Part shown: positions 1 to 5,232 of the stretch, piece after piece | Numbering within the stretch: the stretch's first letter is position 1 | Layout of the letters: each line of letters opens with the position of its first letter | Source of the DNA: Pseudomonadota bacterium | GTDB taxonomy: Bacteria; Pseudomonadota; Alphaproteobacteria; Rhizobiales; Hyphomicrobiaceae | Assembly (NCBI GenBank): GCA_023387235.1 | Contig: JAEWIJ010000203.1 | Location: 1 to 7,087, forward strand | Direction: 5' to 3' | DNA: 7,087 nucleotides | Program-made: the position numbers and the translations under genes | Notes under the pieces: generated by a model | Database searches by the model: none | Seen by the model: only the letters and a program-made list of their open reading frames with translations | What the model was told of the DNA's origin: nothing

Positions 1-1193
1 CGCGCGAGAAAGGCGACCACCGAGAAAGGCACGTCCTCGGGCAGGCGACGGCCGTTGTACCGCAGCGTCACGATGCGGTTGGGGCTGAGCAGATGCTGCA
101 GGTGGGCGCGCGTCAGCAGCCACGCGACCTGGAGCCTGTAGATCTTGATGCCGCCCGATGTCGATCCCGAGCAGCCGCCGACGAAGATCAGAAGAAAGAA
201 GACGCCGATCGCGAACGGGCCCCAGGTCGTATAGTCCGTATTGACGAAGCCCGTCGTCGTAACGATCGAGACGACATTGAAGGTCGCGAGGCGCACGGCA
301 TCGGCGAAGCCGACGTCGCGCGTCAAGGCGAGATAAACGGCGAGGCCGAGCGAGGCCACGACGAGCAGCTTGAGGAGCCCGCGCACCTGCGCATCGCGCC
401 AGAGCGCTTCGGTGTCGCCGCGCAGCGCCTTGATGTACACGACGAACGGCAGGGCGCCGGAGATCATGAACAGCACGGCCGCCCAATCGAGTGCGGGCGA
501 GTTGAAATGTCCGAAGCTCGCGTCATGCGTGGAGAAGCCGCCCGTCGAGACGGTTGCGAGCGCGTGACAGATCGCGTCGAACGGCGTCATGCCCAGCATG
601 AGGTACGTCATGGTGCACGCGACCAGCAGCAGACCGAAGATGCCGCATATGCCTGACACGAGATGAAAGGCGCGCGGCACGACCTTTTCCGAGCGGTCGG
701 AGCTTTCGGTCTGGAAGAGCTGCATCCCGCCGATCCGCAGGAACGGCAGCACGAGGATGGCGAAGACGATGATGCCGATGCCGCCGATCCCCTGCAGAAG
801 CGCACGCCACAGGAGGATGCCGCGGGGTTGACTGTCGAGCTTGACGATGACGGTGGCGCCGGTCGCCGTCAGGGCGGAGACGGACTCGAAATAGGCGTCG
901 GCCGCGGATAGCCCGAGGCCGATGAACGGAATGGCGGCGAAGGCGGAGACGAGCGTCCAGCTCAGCGTCGTGAGCAGAAAGCCCTCCCGGAGGCCCGCCC
1001 TGACCGGTCTGCGGTCATGGGCGAACAGCACCATGAGCACGCCGACGAACAGCGTGATCAGGGCCGATAACGCGAAGACATGAGCGCTCGAATGGCCGTC
1101 CGCATAGTCGACGGCCATGGGGATCAGCATCGCCACAGCTACGAAGCAAACCATCAGGCCGAGGGCCAGAAGGATGGGGCGAAACTGGATCAA
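1..1193 (-). CDS. trkH: TrkH-family potassium uptake channel subunit, 3' end cut by the window edge
   Basis: This is the membrane pore subunit of a Trk-type K+ uptake system, which normally works with a cytoplasmic nucleotide-binding TrkA partner. The first 397 codons are visible. The protein is strongly hydrophobic, and three selectivity-filter loops can be read: SALTATGAT near residues 106-114, ATVSTGGFST near 213-222, and SIVTTTGFVNTDY near 309-321. The conserved GGCSGSTSGGIK segment follows the third filter. The family is usually about 480 residues long, so the fourth filter and last helices lie beyond base 1. There is no ATG between the in-frame upstream stop and TTG at 1193-1191. That TTG has GGGGA five bases upstream and gives an N-terminus (MIQFRPILLALGLM) like other TrkH proteins, so I prefer it to ATG at 1154. 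The reading frame is intact. No trkA gene is visible. The start lies 44 bases after the preceding gene, so cotranscription with it is possible. Confidence 0.93.
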   Translation of the reverse strand, partial: MIQFRPILLALGLMVCFVAVAMLIPMAVDYADGHSSAHVFALSALITLFVGVLMVLFAHDRRPVRAGLREGFLLTTLSWTLVSAFAAIPFIGLGLSAADAYFESVSALTATGATVIVKLDSQPRGILLWRALLQGIGGIGIIVFAILVLPFLRIGGMQLFQTESSDRSEKVVPRAFHLVSGICGIFGLLLVACTMTYLMLGMTPFDAICHALATVSTGGFSTHDASFGHFNSPALDWAAVLFMISGALPFVVYIKALRGDTEALWRDAQVRGLLKLLVVASLGLAVYLALTRDVGFADAVRLATFNVVSIVTTTGFVNTDYTTWGPFAIGVFFLLIFVGGCSGSTSGGIKIYRLQVAWLLTRAHLQHLLSPNRIVTLRYNGRRLPEDVPFSVVAFLA

Positions 1194-1198
1194 CGGGA

Positions 1199-1203
1199 TC
1201 CCC
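1199..1203 (-). promoter_or_regulatory. Ribosome binding site supporting a TTG start for trkH
   Basis: On the minus strand GGGGA ends five bases before TTG at 1193-1191. An in-frame TGA lies a few codons upstream and there is no ATG or GTG in between, so this site decides the start. The alternative ATG at 1154-1152 would remove the first 13 residues of the first membrane helix. Confidence 0.5.
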
Positions 1204-1237
1204 GTCGTCGGACGGCGTCAGGGCCCGCGCCTGCACC

Positions 1238-1615
1238 TCAGCGCTTGCGAGCCCGTGTGGTTTTGGCGGTCTTGCACGGTCGGCTGTTCACTTGGCAAGT
1301 GAACTCGGAGGACGTGCTCTTATCGCAGTTAACGGTCTTGCTTACCGACTCGCTGAAACGACCCCACGGCGGGCCGTACTCCCAGATGGTGAACGACTCC
1401 CAGCTCTGGATGGCCGCCTTCTCGGCGTCCTTCTTCGTCTTGCCGGTGCCCGATCCGTCGTGAGTGTGCGACGCCATGCATGTCTTGCGGCCGACGGCGA
1501 CCCAGGAGTGGATGGACGCAAGTCCCGTTTCCTGAGCCCGCACCGGCACAACGGCCGGCAGGAAACTGATCAGCAGAGCCGCGCCGGCGGCAACCGCGCA
1601 AATACGCTTCATCAT
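1238..1615 (-). CDS. Small exported protein of unknown function with four mature cysteines
   Basis: I cannot assign this 125-residue protein to a named family. It starts with a clear Sec signal peptide: MMKR, a hydrophobic stretch at residues 5-25 and a likely cleavage after VRA (residue 27). The mature part of about 98 residues has Cys46, Cys97, Cys107 and Cys114, enough for two disulfides in the periplasm. It has four tryptophans (38, 72, 78, 84) and a run of Lys and Ala (59-69). The C-terminus is very basic (TARKR-like, residues 118-125). The arrangement AAIxxW, YGxxWxxF, VxC, FxC, PC resembles small hypothetical exported proteins I associate with Rhizobiales, but that is from memory. ATG at 1615 or 1612 could be the start; both give the same signal peptide. 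It sits between the thioesterase operon and trkH, with a structured leader upstream. Confidence 0.8.
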   Translation of the reverse strand: MMKRICAVAAGAALLISFLPAVVPVRAQETGLASIHSWVAVGRKTCMASHTHDGSGTGKTKKDAEKAAIQSWESFTIWEYGPPWGRFSESVSKTVNCDKSTSSEFTCQVNSRPCKTAKTTRARKR

Positions 1616-1633
1616 GGTTCTCAGCCCGTTCCC

Positions 1634-1670
1634 AGCGGCCTCAAGACGCTACCGGGCGTGAAAGGCCGCT
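1634..1670 (-). other. Nested inverted repeat in the leader of the small exported protein
   Basis: AGCGGCCT at 1634-1641 and AGGCCGCT at 1663-1670 are perfect 8-base complements. Inside them ACGC (1646-1649) pairs with GCGT (1656-1659). The transcript of the minus-strand gene would form this hairpin about 18 bases before the start codon. An alternative pairing uses GTTCC-AGCGG (1688-1679) against CCGCTGGGAAC (1638-1628) with one bulged G. The two folds share bases 1634-1638 and exclude each other. There is no T-tract, so a leader structure is as likely as a terminator. Confidence 0.45.
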
Positions 1671-1692
1671 CCACTCATCCGCTGGAACCATG

Positions 1693-1707
1693 CCTGATTT
1701 GGTCAGG
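1693..1707 (-). other. Short inverted repeat, CCTGA/TCAGG
   Basis: Five perfect complementary bases flank a five-base loop (CCTGA at 1693-1697, TCAGG at 1703-1707), within the 149-base gap between the thioesterase stop and the small exported protein. It is short and could be chance. It is the middle of three inverted repeats in this gap. Confidence 0.25.
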
Positions 1708-1717
1708 GTGCGGCTAT

Positions 1718-1739
1718 GGCGCAGAGGTTACAGTGCGCC
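1718..1739 (-). terminator. Possible terminator hairpin after the RidA-thioesterase operon
   Basis: GGCGCA at 1718-1723 and TGCGCC at 1734-1739 form a perfect six-base stem with a ten-base loop, extendable past one mismatch by two A-T pairs. It begins 25 bases after the thioesterase stop codon in the direction of transcription. No U-tract follows, so it is at best a weak intrinsic terminator or an RNA-stabilising hairpin. Confidence 0.35.
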
Positions 1740-1764
1740 GTATTCAGTTGGAATGTCTCCAGGT

Positions 1765-2223
1765 TCAGCCGGCGACGACGAGGCGCTCCAGCGCGGCCCG
1801 GATACCGGCCGGGATCGGCACCGGCTTGTTCGTCGCCCGCTCGACGAAGACGTGCACGAGATGGCCTTCGACGCGGGCCTGATCCTCGCCTTCGCCGAAA
1901 AGCCCGACCTCGTAGCGCACCGAAGATTTGCCGAGGCGGCCGACCCTCAGGCCTGCGTCGATCGCCTCCGGATAGGCGAACGAGCGGTGAAAGCGACACA
2001 TGGTCTCGGCCATGATGCCGACGATCGGGGCGTTGTGAAAATCGAGTCCGCCGGGGTCGATCAGGTAACGGTTCACGACGGTGTCGAAATACGAATAGTA
2101 CTCGACGTTGTTTACGTGGCCGTAGACGTCGTTGTCCTTCCAGCGCGTCTGCACCGGCATGAACTGCGCGTACTGGCGGCGTAGTCCGGGCTCTGGCCGC
2201 CCCTCGGCACGCGTGCTGCTCAT
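1765..2223 (-). CDS. Hotdog-fold acyl-CoA thioesterase (4HBT family)
   Basis: This 152-residue protein belongs to the 4-hydroxybenzoyl-CoA thioesterase / YbgC / FadM group, which hydrolyses acyl-CoA to free acid and CoA in the cytoplasm. The family signature is plain: Asp30-x-Asp32-x-x-Gly35-His36-Val37-Asn38-Asn39 followed by an aromatic-rich helix (VEYYSYFDTVV). The acidic residue at the start of this motif supplies the catalytic carboxylate in characterised relatives. The rest shows the expected strands (GIMAETMCRFHRS, VRYEVGLFGEG, VEGHLVHVFVE). The length is normal. The open frame runs upstream to 2334, but I place the start at ATG 2223, because its ATGA overlaps the TGA of the upstream RidA gene and AAGAAAGG lies 9 bases before it. 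Translational coupling with the two RidA genes is likely. The substrate cannot be read from sequence; the partners hint at a short or branched acyl-CoA from amino-acid or imine catabolism. Confidence 0.88.
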   Translation of the reverse strand: MSSTRAEGRPEPGLRRQYAQFMPVQTRWKDNDVYGHVNNVEYYSYFDTVVNRYLIDPGGLDFHNAPIVGIMAETMCRFHRSFAYPEAIDAGLRVGRLGKSSVRYEVGLFGEGEDQARVEGHLVHVFVERATNKPVPIPAGIRAALERLVVAG

Positions 2224-2579
2224 GACCGTGCGCCTTTCTTGACAGCGATGGCCATGATCTCGACGAGACAGCCGGGCGTCGCCATGCGGGACTCGATGCA
2301 CGCGCGCGCCGGCAGGCTCCGCGGGTCGACCCATTCGAGCCAGACCTTGTTCATGTCATCCCTGAAGCGGATGTCCGAGAGCCAGATCACGACCTGCAGG
2401 ATGTGCGACTTGTCGCTGCCGCACATGGCGAGCCAGCGATCGAGATCGCCAAGCGCCTGCCGTGTCTGCCCGCCGACGTCGAGGCTCTCGTCGTCGGCGA
2501 TGCAGCCGGCCGTGAAGATCATGTCGCCCGCCTCGACCACATTGGCGAGGAGTGGCTCAAGTTCTCGGCGGACGATCAT
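2220..2579 (-). CDS. RidA-family protein (YjgF/YER057c/UK114), second of a tandem pair
   Basis: This 119-residue cytoplasmic protein belongs to the RidA superfamily, whose best-known members hydrolyse reactive enamine/imine intermediates made by PLP enzymes and form trimers. The superfamily core is complete: FTAG (22-25), DVGGQT (34-39), GSDKS (54-58), WLSDIR (66-71), then PARACIE with Arg92 and Cys94, and VEI with Glu107. The 15-residue spacing from Arg92 to Glu107 equals that of Arg105 and Glu120 in E. coli RidA. By hand alignment the E. coli Tyr17 and Ser30 positions are Leu11 and Ala24, so this is not a standard RidA. It resembles the shorter RidA-like subgroup often found beside catabolic genes. 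About half of its residues match the adjacent paralogue. It starts 3 bases after the paralogue's stop and overlaps the thioesterase start by 4 bases. Confidence 0.9.
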   Translation of the reverse strand: MIVRRELEPLLANVVEAGDMIFTAGCIADDESLDVGGQTRQALGDLDRWLAMCGSDKSHILQVVIWLSDIRFRDDMNKVWLEWVDPRSLPARACIESRMATPGCLVEIMAIAVKKGARS

Positions 2580-2582
2580 CGG

Positions 2583-2930
2583 TTACTTCGTCGCGATGAC
2601 GGCGATCTCGACGAGCAGCTTGGGATCGGCGAGGCGCGCCTCGATGCACGCGCGGCCGGGCAGGTTCTTGCCGCCGGTCCACTCGTTCCAGTGCACGTTC
2701 ATCGCGTCACGATTGCGGATGTCGGTGACCCAGATGGTCGCCGAGACGACCTTCGACTTGTCGGAGCCGGCGAGCGCGAGAATGCGATCGATCTCGTCGA
2801 GGATTTCCTTGGTCTGGCCGCCGACGTCCTTGTTGCGGTCGTTCGCGGTGATGCCGGCGGTGAAGACGAAGCCGTTCGCTTCGACGGCCTTGGAAAGAAT
2901 GCCGGCGGACTCGTGTCTGATCAGGGCCAT
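2583..2930 (-). CDS. RidA-family protein (YjgF/YER057c/UK114), first of a tandem pair
   Basis: This 115-residue RidA-superfamily protein is first in a three-gene operon. It shares with its neighbour FTAG (23-26), DVGGQT (35-40), GSDKS (55-59), IW-x-x-DIR (66-72), MN-x-x-W and RACIE-x-R. Arg93, Cys95 and Glu108 match E. coli RidA Arg105, Cys107 and Glu120. The E. coli Tyr17 and Ser30 positions appear as Leu12 and Ala25. A hand count gives about 57 identities over 114 aligned positions with the neighbouring RidA protein and no internal gap, so they are paralogues from a duplication that has diverged a good deal. GAGGAA lies 11 bases before ATG 2930, a loose ribosome binding site. The likely role is hydrolysis of a reactive imine or a related deaminase-type step; the natural substrate is unknown. 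The transporter gene ends 74 bases upstream, so this operon may have its own promoter or be read through. Confidence 0.9.
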   Translation of the reverse strand: MALIRHESAGILSKAVEANGFVFTAGITANDRNKDVGGQTKEILDEIDRILALAGSDKSKVVSATIWVTDIRNRDAMNVHWNEWTGGKNLPGRACIEARLADPKLLVEIAVIATK

Positions 2931-2971
2931 GGTGATGGGGCTTCCTCACGCTGAATGTTGATGACGGCCGA

Positions 2972-2998
2972 CACTCTTAGCACGGGTGTGCGCGAGTG
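2972..2998 (-). terminator. Hairpin between the NicO transporter and the RidA operon
   Basis: CACTC (2972-2976) pairs with GAGTG (2994-2998), and inside it GCAC (2980-2983) pairs with GTGC (2988-2991) around a four-base loop. It begins 6 bases beyond the transporter stop codon, where a terminator would be expected. There is an internal loop and no T-tract, so termination is uncertain. Confidence 0.35.
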
Positions 2999-3004
2999 CC
3001 AGCC

Positions 3005-4168
3005 TTAGAAGACGCTCGTGCCCTGCAGCGAGCCGACCATCAGGACGAGCCCGAGGCCGAGGACGAGGCCCGCGCCGCCGATGCCGGCGGCCGTGCGCAC
3101 GCGTGTGCCCCAGACGCTCTCCGCGCCGCCGCCGAGCCGCATGGCAAGCTCGCGCGAGCCGACAGCCAGCGCTGCCAGCGCCGAAACGGTGATGGCCGTG
3201 CCGATGGCCATGGCGAAGGTGGCGAAGACACCGGCCCACATGAGCCCCTGGCTGATGGCGAAGACGAGGACGAGAATGGCGCCGGTGCAGGGGCGAATGC
3301 CGACGGCGAACGCGATCGCGAACGCCTGCCGCCACGACCAGGGACCCTGAAGCTGGCTCGGATCGGGCATGTGCGCGTGACTGCAGCAGCTCCCGTCCGC
3401 AGCGTGGACGTGGTCGTGATGGTGGTGGGCGTGCGTGTGATGGTGGTGATGCCCGTGATCGTGGTCATGATGATGACCGTGGTCATGCCCGTGGTGCTCA
3501 TGGTGCGCATGACCATGATGTGCATGGTCATGATGCGCGTGTGCGTGCGCTTGGCCTTGGGCGGCCGCCGGTTTCGCCCATGCCGCTTTGAGCTGCGTAT
3601 AGAGCAGCCACGCGCCGACCACTGCGACGAGCCCCCAGCTCAGCGTCTCGAGCCATGCCTCTGTCGATTTCATCGTCACGCCGGTCGCGCTCAGCACCAG
3701 CACGAGAATGCCGACGATCACGAGGGCCGAGAGGCCCTGGAAGGCGGCGGCCAGGAACGACAGCGCAATGCCGCGCCGCACTGTCTGCTCATTGGCGAGC
3801 ACGTAGGAGGAAATGACCGCCTTGCCGTGCCCGGGTCCGGCGGCATGGAGCACGCCATAGGCGAAGCTCAAGCCCGCCAGCACGAGCGTCGCGTACCACG
3901 GGTCGCCGGTACGGATATCGCGCACGGCCGCCGCGAGCCGGCGATTGACCTCCGACTGCTTGCTCATGAGCCAGGCATAGGCCCGAGCGACCATGCCCTT
4001 GGGCTCTTCGACACTGGACTTCGGCGGTGGCAGGAAGCTCTTCGGCGCACTGGCGGGCGGTGATGTCGCCTGCGCCATGGCGGCAGGGGCCATGAACGAC
4101 GCGATCATGAGCGCGCACGCCAGCACGCGGCAGGCGGCGGCGAGGCGCCGGAGGGCAGATGCGATCAT
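3005..4168 (-). CDS. NicO/RcnA-family nickel/cobalt transporter with a long His-rich loop
   Basis: This 387-residue inner-membrane protein belongs to the NicO family (RcnA-like), which moves Ni2+ or Co2+. A signal-like N-terminus (residues 1-32, AMA then QA) is followed by a soluble stretch and about six hydrophobic segments near 93-110, 132-162, 176-195, 280-306, 309-336 and 359-380. The first family motif is HAAGPGHGKAVI at 108-119, with His108 and His114 as probable metal ligands. The second is GIRPCTGAI at 290-298. Between them, residues 208-266 hold 33 histidines with Asp, Ala and Gly and end with CCSHAH, an exposed metal-binding loop longer than usual in the family as I know it. ATG 4168 overlaps the stop of the DUF1007 gene as ATGA, so the two are translationally coupled. 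Characterised RcnA is an exporter, but pairing with a periplasmic DUF1007 protein suits uptake as well; direction and metal are not decided by sequence. Confidence 0.92.
   Translation of the reverse strand: MIASALRRLAAACRVLACALMIASFMAPAAMAQATSPPASAPKSFLPPPKSSVEEPKGMVARAYAWLMSKQSEVNRRLAAAVRDIRTGDPWYATLVLAGLSFAYGVLHAAGPGHGKAVISSYVLANEQTVRRGIALSFLAAAFQGLSALVIVGILVLVLSATGVTMKSTEAWLETLSWGLVAVVGAWLLYTQLKAAWAKPAAAQGQAHAHAHHDHAHHGHAHHEHHGHDHGHHHDHDHGHHHHHTHAHHHHDHVHAADGSCCSHAHMPDPSQLQGPWSWRQAFAIAFAVGIRPCTGAILVLVFAISQGLMWAGVFATFAMAIGTAITVSALAALAVGSRELAMRLGGGAESVWGTRVRTAAGIGGAGLVLGLGLVLMVGSLQGTSVF
3371..3547 (-). repeat. Histidine-codon repeat encoding the transporter's metal-binding loop
   Basis: This stretch encodes residues 208-266 of the NicO protein and consists mostly of CAC/CAT (His) codons alternating with GAC, GCG and GGC. 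It is low-complexity coding sequence that can change length by slippage. Both His codons are mixed along the array, so it is not a pure microsatellite. The other strand reads as a Val/Met-rich frame, which is an artefact. Confidence 0.85.
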
Positions 4169-5058
4169 GAGGGTGGTCCGCAGGAAATCGTAGCCGGCCT
4201 GACGAAGCCGTAGCCGACAGACTGGCTGCCGAACTGCTGGGCGAAGGCGTCGCCGAGTTTGGTTGCGTCGGCGGCGGGATTGGGCGCGGCCTCGGACTTG
4301 GCGACGTCCTCGGCTGTCGGCGGCGGGGTCGGTGCCGCGGTCTCGCCGATGGTCGCGCGGCAGCTCGGCGGTGCGCCCGCGAGAATGACCGGGTCCTTCT
4401 CCGCCGGCTGGAAGGCGATGAAGAAGCTCGGATCGGCGATCGTGAAGGAGAAGCCGGCCGCCTCCGCCAGCACGGGATGCGCCAGCGGCAGCGTGAAGTG
4501 GAGGCTCAGCACCTTGGGCCGCTCGGCGGGCTTGGGCGTCGCGTCCTCGGGCGTATCCGCCGGACCGAAGAGCCAGTTCCGCAGGCGCGCGAACATGCCC
4601 GCCGCCGGCTCTTCCTTTTTCTCGATGGCGACGCCGGTGCCTTCGAAGGCGGCATCGCCGGTCTTCATCGTGACTTCGACGGTGCCCTCAGGCGCCTCGG
4701 CATGCTCGAGCCAGAATTCCTTCGGCGCCTCGAACTTGAGCTGCTCGGTCGCGAGCTTGGCCGTCGTGAAGTAGTCGAACTCCTTGAGGCCTTCCATGTT
4801 GACCTTGGCGAGCTCGGCAAGCTCGCTGCGGTCGTAGACGCCGTCATTGTTCGTATCGAGCCCCTGGAGCGCCATGGCCGTGTAGAAATCGTCGAAAGAC
4901 CACTTCTGGCGCAGCCCGACGATCGTGCCGTTCTCGTAGAGCACGGTGGTCTCGGTCGTCACCCACACATGAGGATGCGCGCCGGCTGTCGCCGGGCCGA
5001 GGAGAACCGCAATAGCGGCACCGGCCAGGCACTTCTGCACGGCGCGCTTGTGGATCAT
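4165..5058 (-). CDS. DUF1007-family periplasmic protein with an EF-hand loop, partner of NicO
   Basis: This 297-residue exported protein belongs to DUF1007 (COG3683, listed as the periplasmic part of an uncharacterised transport system). Residues 1-27 form a signal peptide (AGA before HPHVW), so the mature protein probably starts His28-Pro29-His30. The family pattern follows: KWSFDDFYTAMALQGLD, then a textbook EF-hand loop at 68-79 (Asp68, Asn70, Asp72, Gly73, Asp76, Glu79). Cys233 and Cys293 are the only cysteines in the mature part and could form a disulfide. Two stretches look like insertions: a charged/amphipathic segment around 147-181 containing FARLRNWLFG, and an Ala/Pro-rich linker around 240-262. 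They make the protein longer than the roughly 210-220 residues I expect. GGAGA lies four bases before ATG 5058. It is first in an operon with the NicO transporter, overlapping it by 4 bases, and most likely delivers or senses the transported metal in the periplasm. Confidence 0.88.
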   Translation of the reverse strand: MIHKRAVQKCLAGAAIAVLLGPATAGAHPHVWVTTETTVLYENGTIVGLRQKWSFDDFYTAMALQGLDTNNDGVYDRSELAELAKVNMEGLKEFDYFTTAKLATEQLKFEAPKEFWLEHAEAPEGTVEVTMKTGDAAFEGTGVAIEKKEEPAAGMFARLRNWLFGPADTPEDATPKPAERPKVLSLHFTLPLAHPVLAEAAGFSFTIADPSFFIAFQPAEKDPVILAGAPPSCRATIGETAAPTPPPTAEDVAKSEAAPNPAADATKLGDAFAQQFGSQSVGYGFVRPATISCGPPS

Positions 5059-5095
5059 AGGATCTCCAGTCTCCCGCGGGTGCGTGCGGCGTCAT

Positions 5096-5107
5096 GGTCA
5101 TATGACC
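5096..5107. promoter_or_regulatory. Perfect 12-bp palindrome, probable operator of the metal-transport operon
   Basis: GGTCATATGACC reads the same on both strands. It lies 37 bases upstream of the DUF1007 start codon. From the promoter proposed at 5117-5144, transcription would start near 5110, so the palindrome would cover about +4 to +15, a classic repressor position. It does not match the Zur, NikR or RcnR operator forms I know, so I leave the regulator unnamed. Confidence 0.5.
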
Positions 5108-5116
5108 GGAAGCAGC

Positions 5117-5144
5117 AGGATAGCCGCTTCGCGTTCGCGTGCAA
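5117..5144 (-). promoter_or_regulatory. Candidate sigma70 promoter for the DUF1007-NicO operon
   Basis: On the minus strand TTGCAC (5144-5139) and TATCCT (5122-5117) are separated by 16 bases, close to the TTGACA and TATAAT consensus. Transcription would begin near 5110 and give a leader of about 50 bases. It is the best-looking promoter in this gap, judged by eye. Confidence 0.45.
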
Positions 5145-5214
5145 AATCCGTGCTGGCCCCATTGTCGGCCCACGGCAACCCGCCACCGCGGGCCACTCAT
5201 GGGCAGGATTTTGC
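5141..5214. repeat. Long imperfect inverted repeat between the Lrp gene and the DUF1007 gene
   Basis: GCAAAATCC at 5141-5149 and GGATTTTGC at 5206-5214 are perfect nine-base complements. Inside them CCCAT (about 5158-5162) matches ATGGG (5199-5203), and GGCCC (5168-5172) matches GGGCC (5190-5194), leaving a loop of about 17 bases. The outer right arm starts 19 bases after the Lrp stop in the direction of transcription, while the left arm overlaps the proposed -35 box. It could be a terminator-like stem for the Lrp gene, a pair of protein binding sites, or both. Confidence 0.45.
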
Positions 5215-5232
5215 TCATAATGTGGTGCGCGA

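Noticed and set aside
93..656. A 187-residue plus-strand frame opposite trkH
   Set aside because: Highly charged and low-complexity, and entirely antisense to the three K+ selectivity-filter segments of TrkH.
1292..1882. A 196-residue plus-strand frame crossing the gap between the small exported protein and the thioesterase
   Set aside because: It is antisense to two supported genes and has no recognisable domain or plausible ribosome binding site.
2224..2334. Upstream extension of the thioesterase to an ATG at 2334
   Set aside because: The extra 37 residues overlap the RidA gene, have no family similarity and are Arg/His-rich. The ATGA junction at 2220-2223 gives a better start.
3371..3547. 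The repeated CAC/CAT pattern as a CRISPR array or non-coding microsatellite
   Set aside because: There are no regular repeats and spacers. The pattern is in frame with a NicO transporter, where a His-rich loop is expected.
2996..4063. A 355-residue open frame on the plus strand, Val/Met-rich in its middle
   Set aside because: It is the opposite strand of the NicO gene. The Val/Met run is the antisense reading of the His codons, and the protein has no recognisable domain or ribosome binding site.
4477..5220. A 247-residue open frame on the plus strand opposite the DUF1007 gene
   Set aside because: It is an antisense shadow of a well-supported exported protein; its composition (Arg, Gly, Glu) shows no fold or motif.
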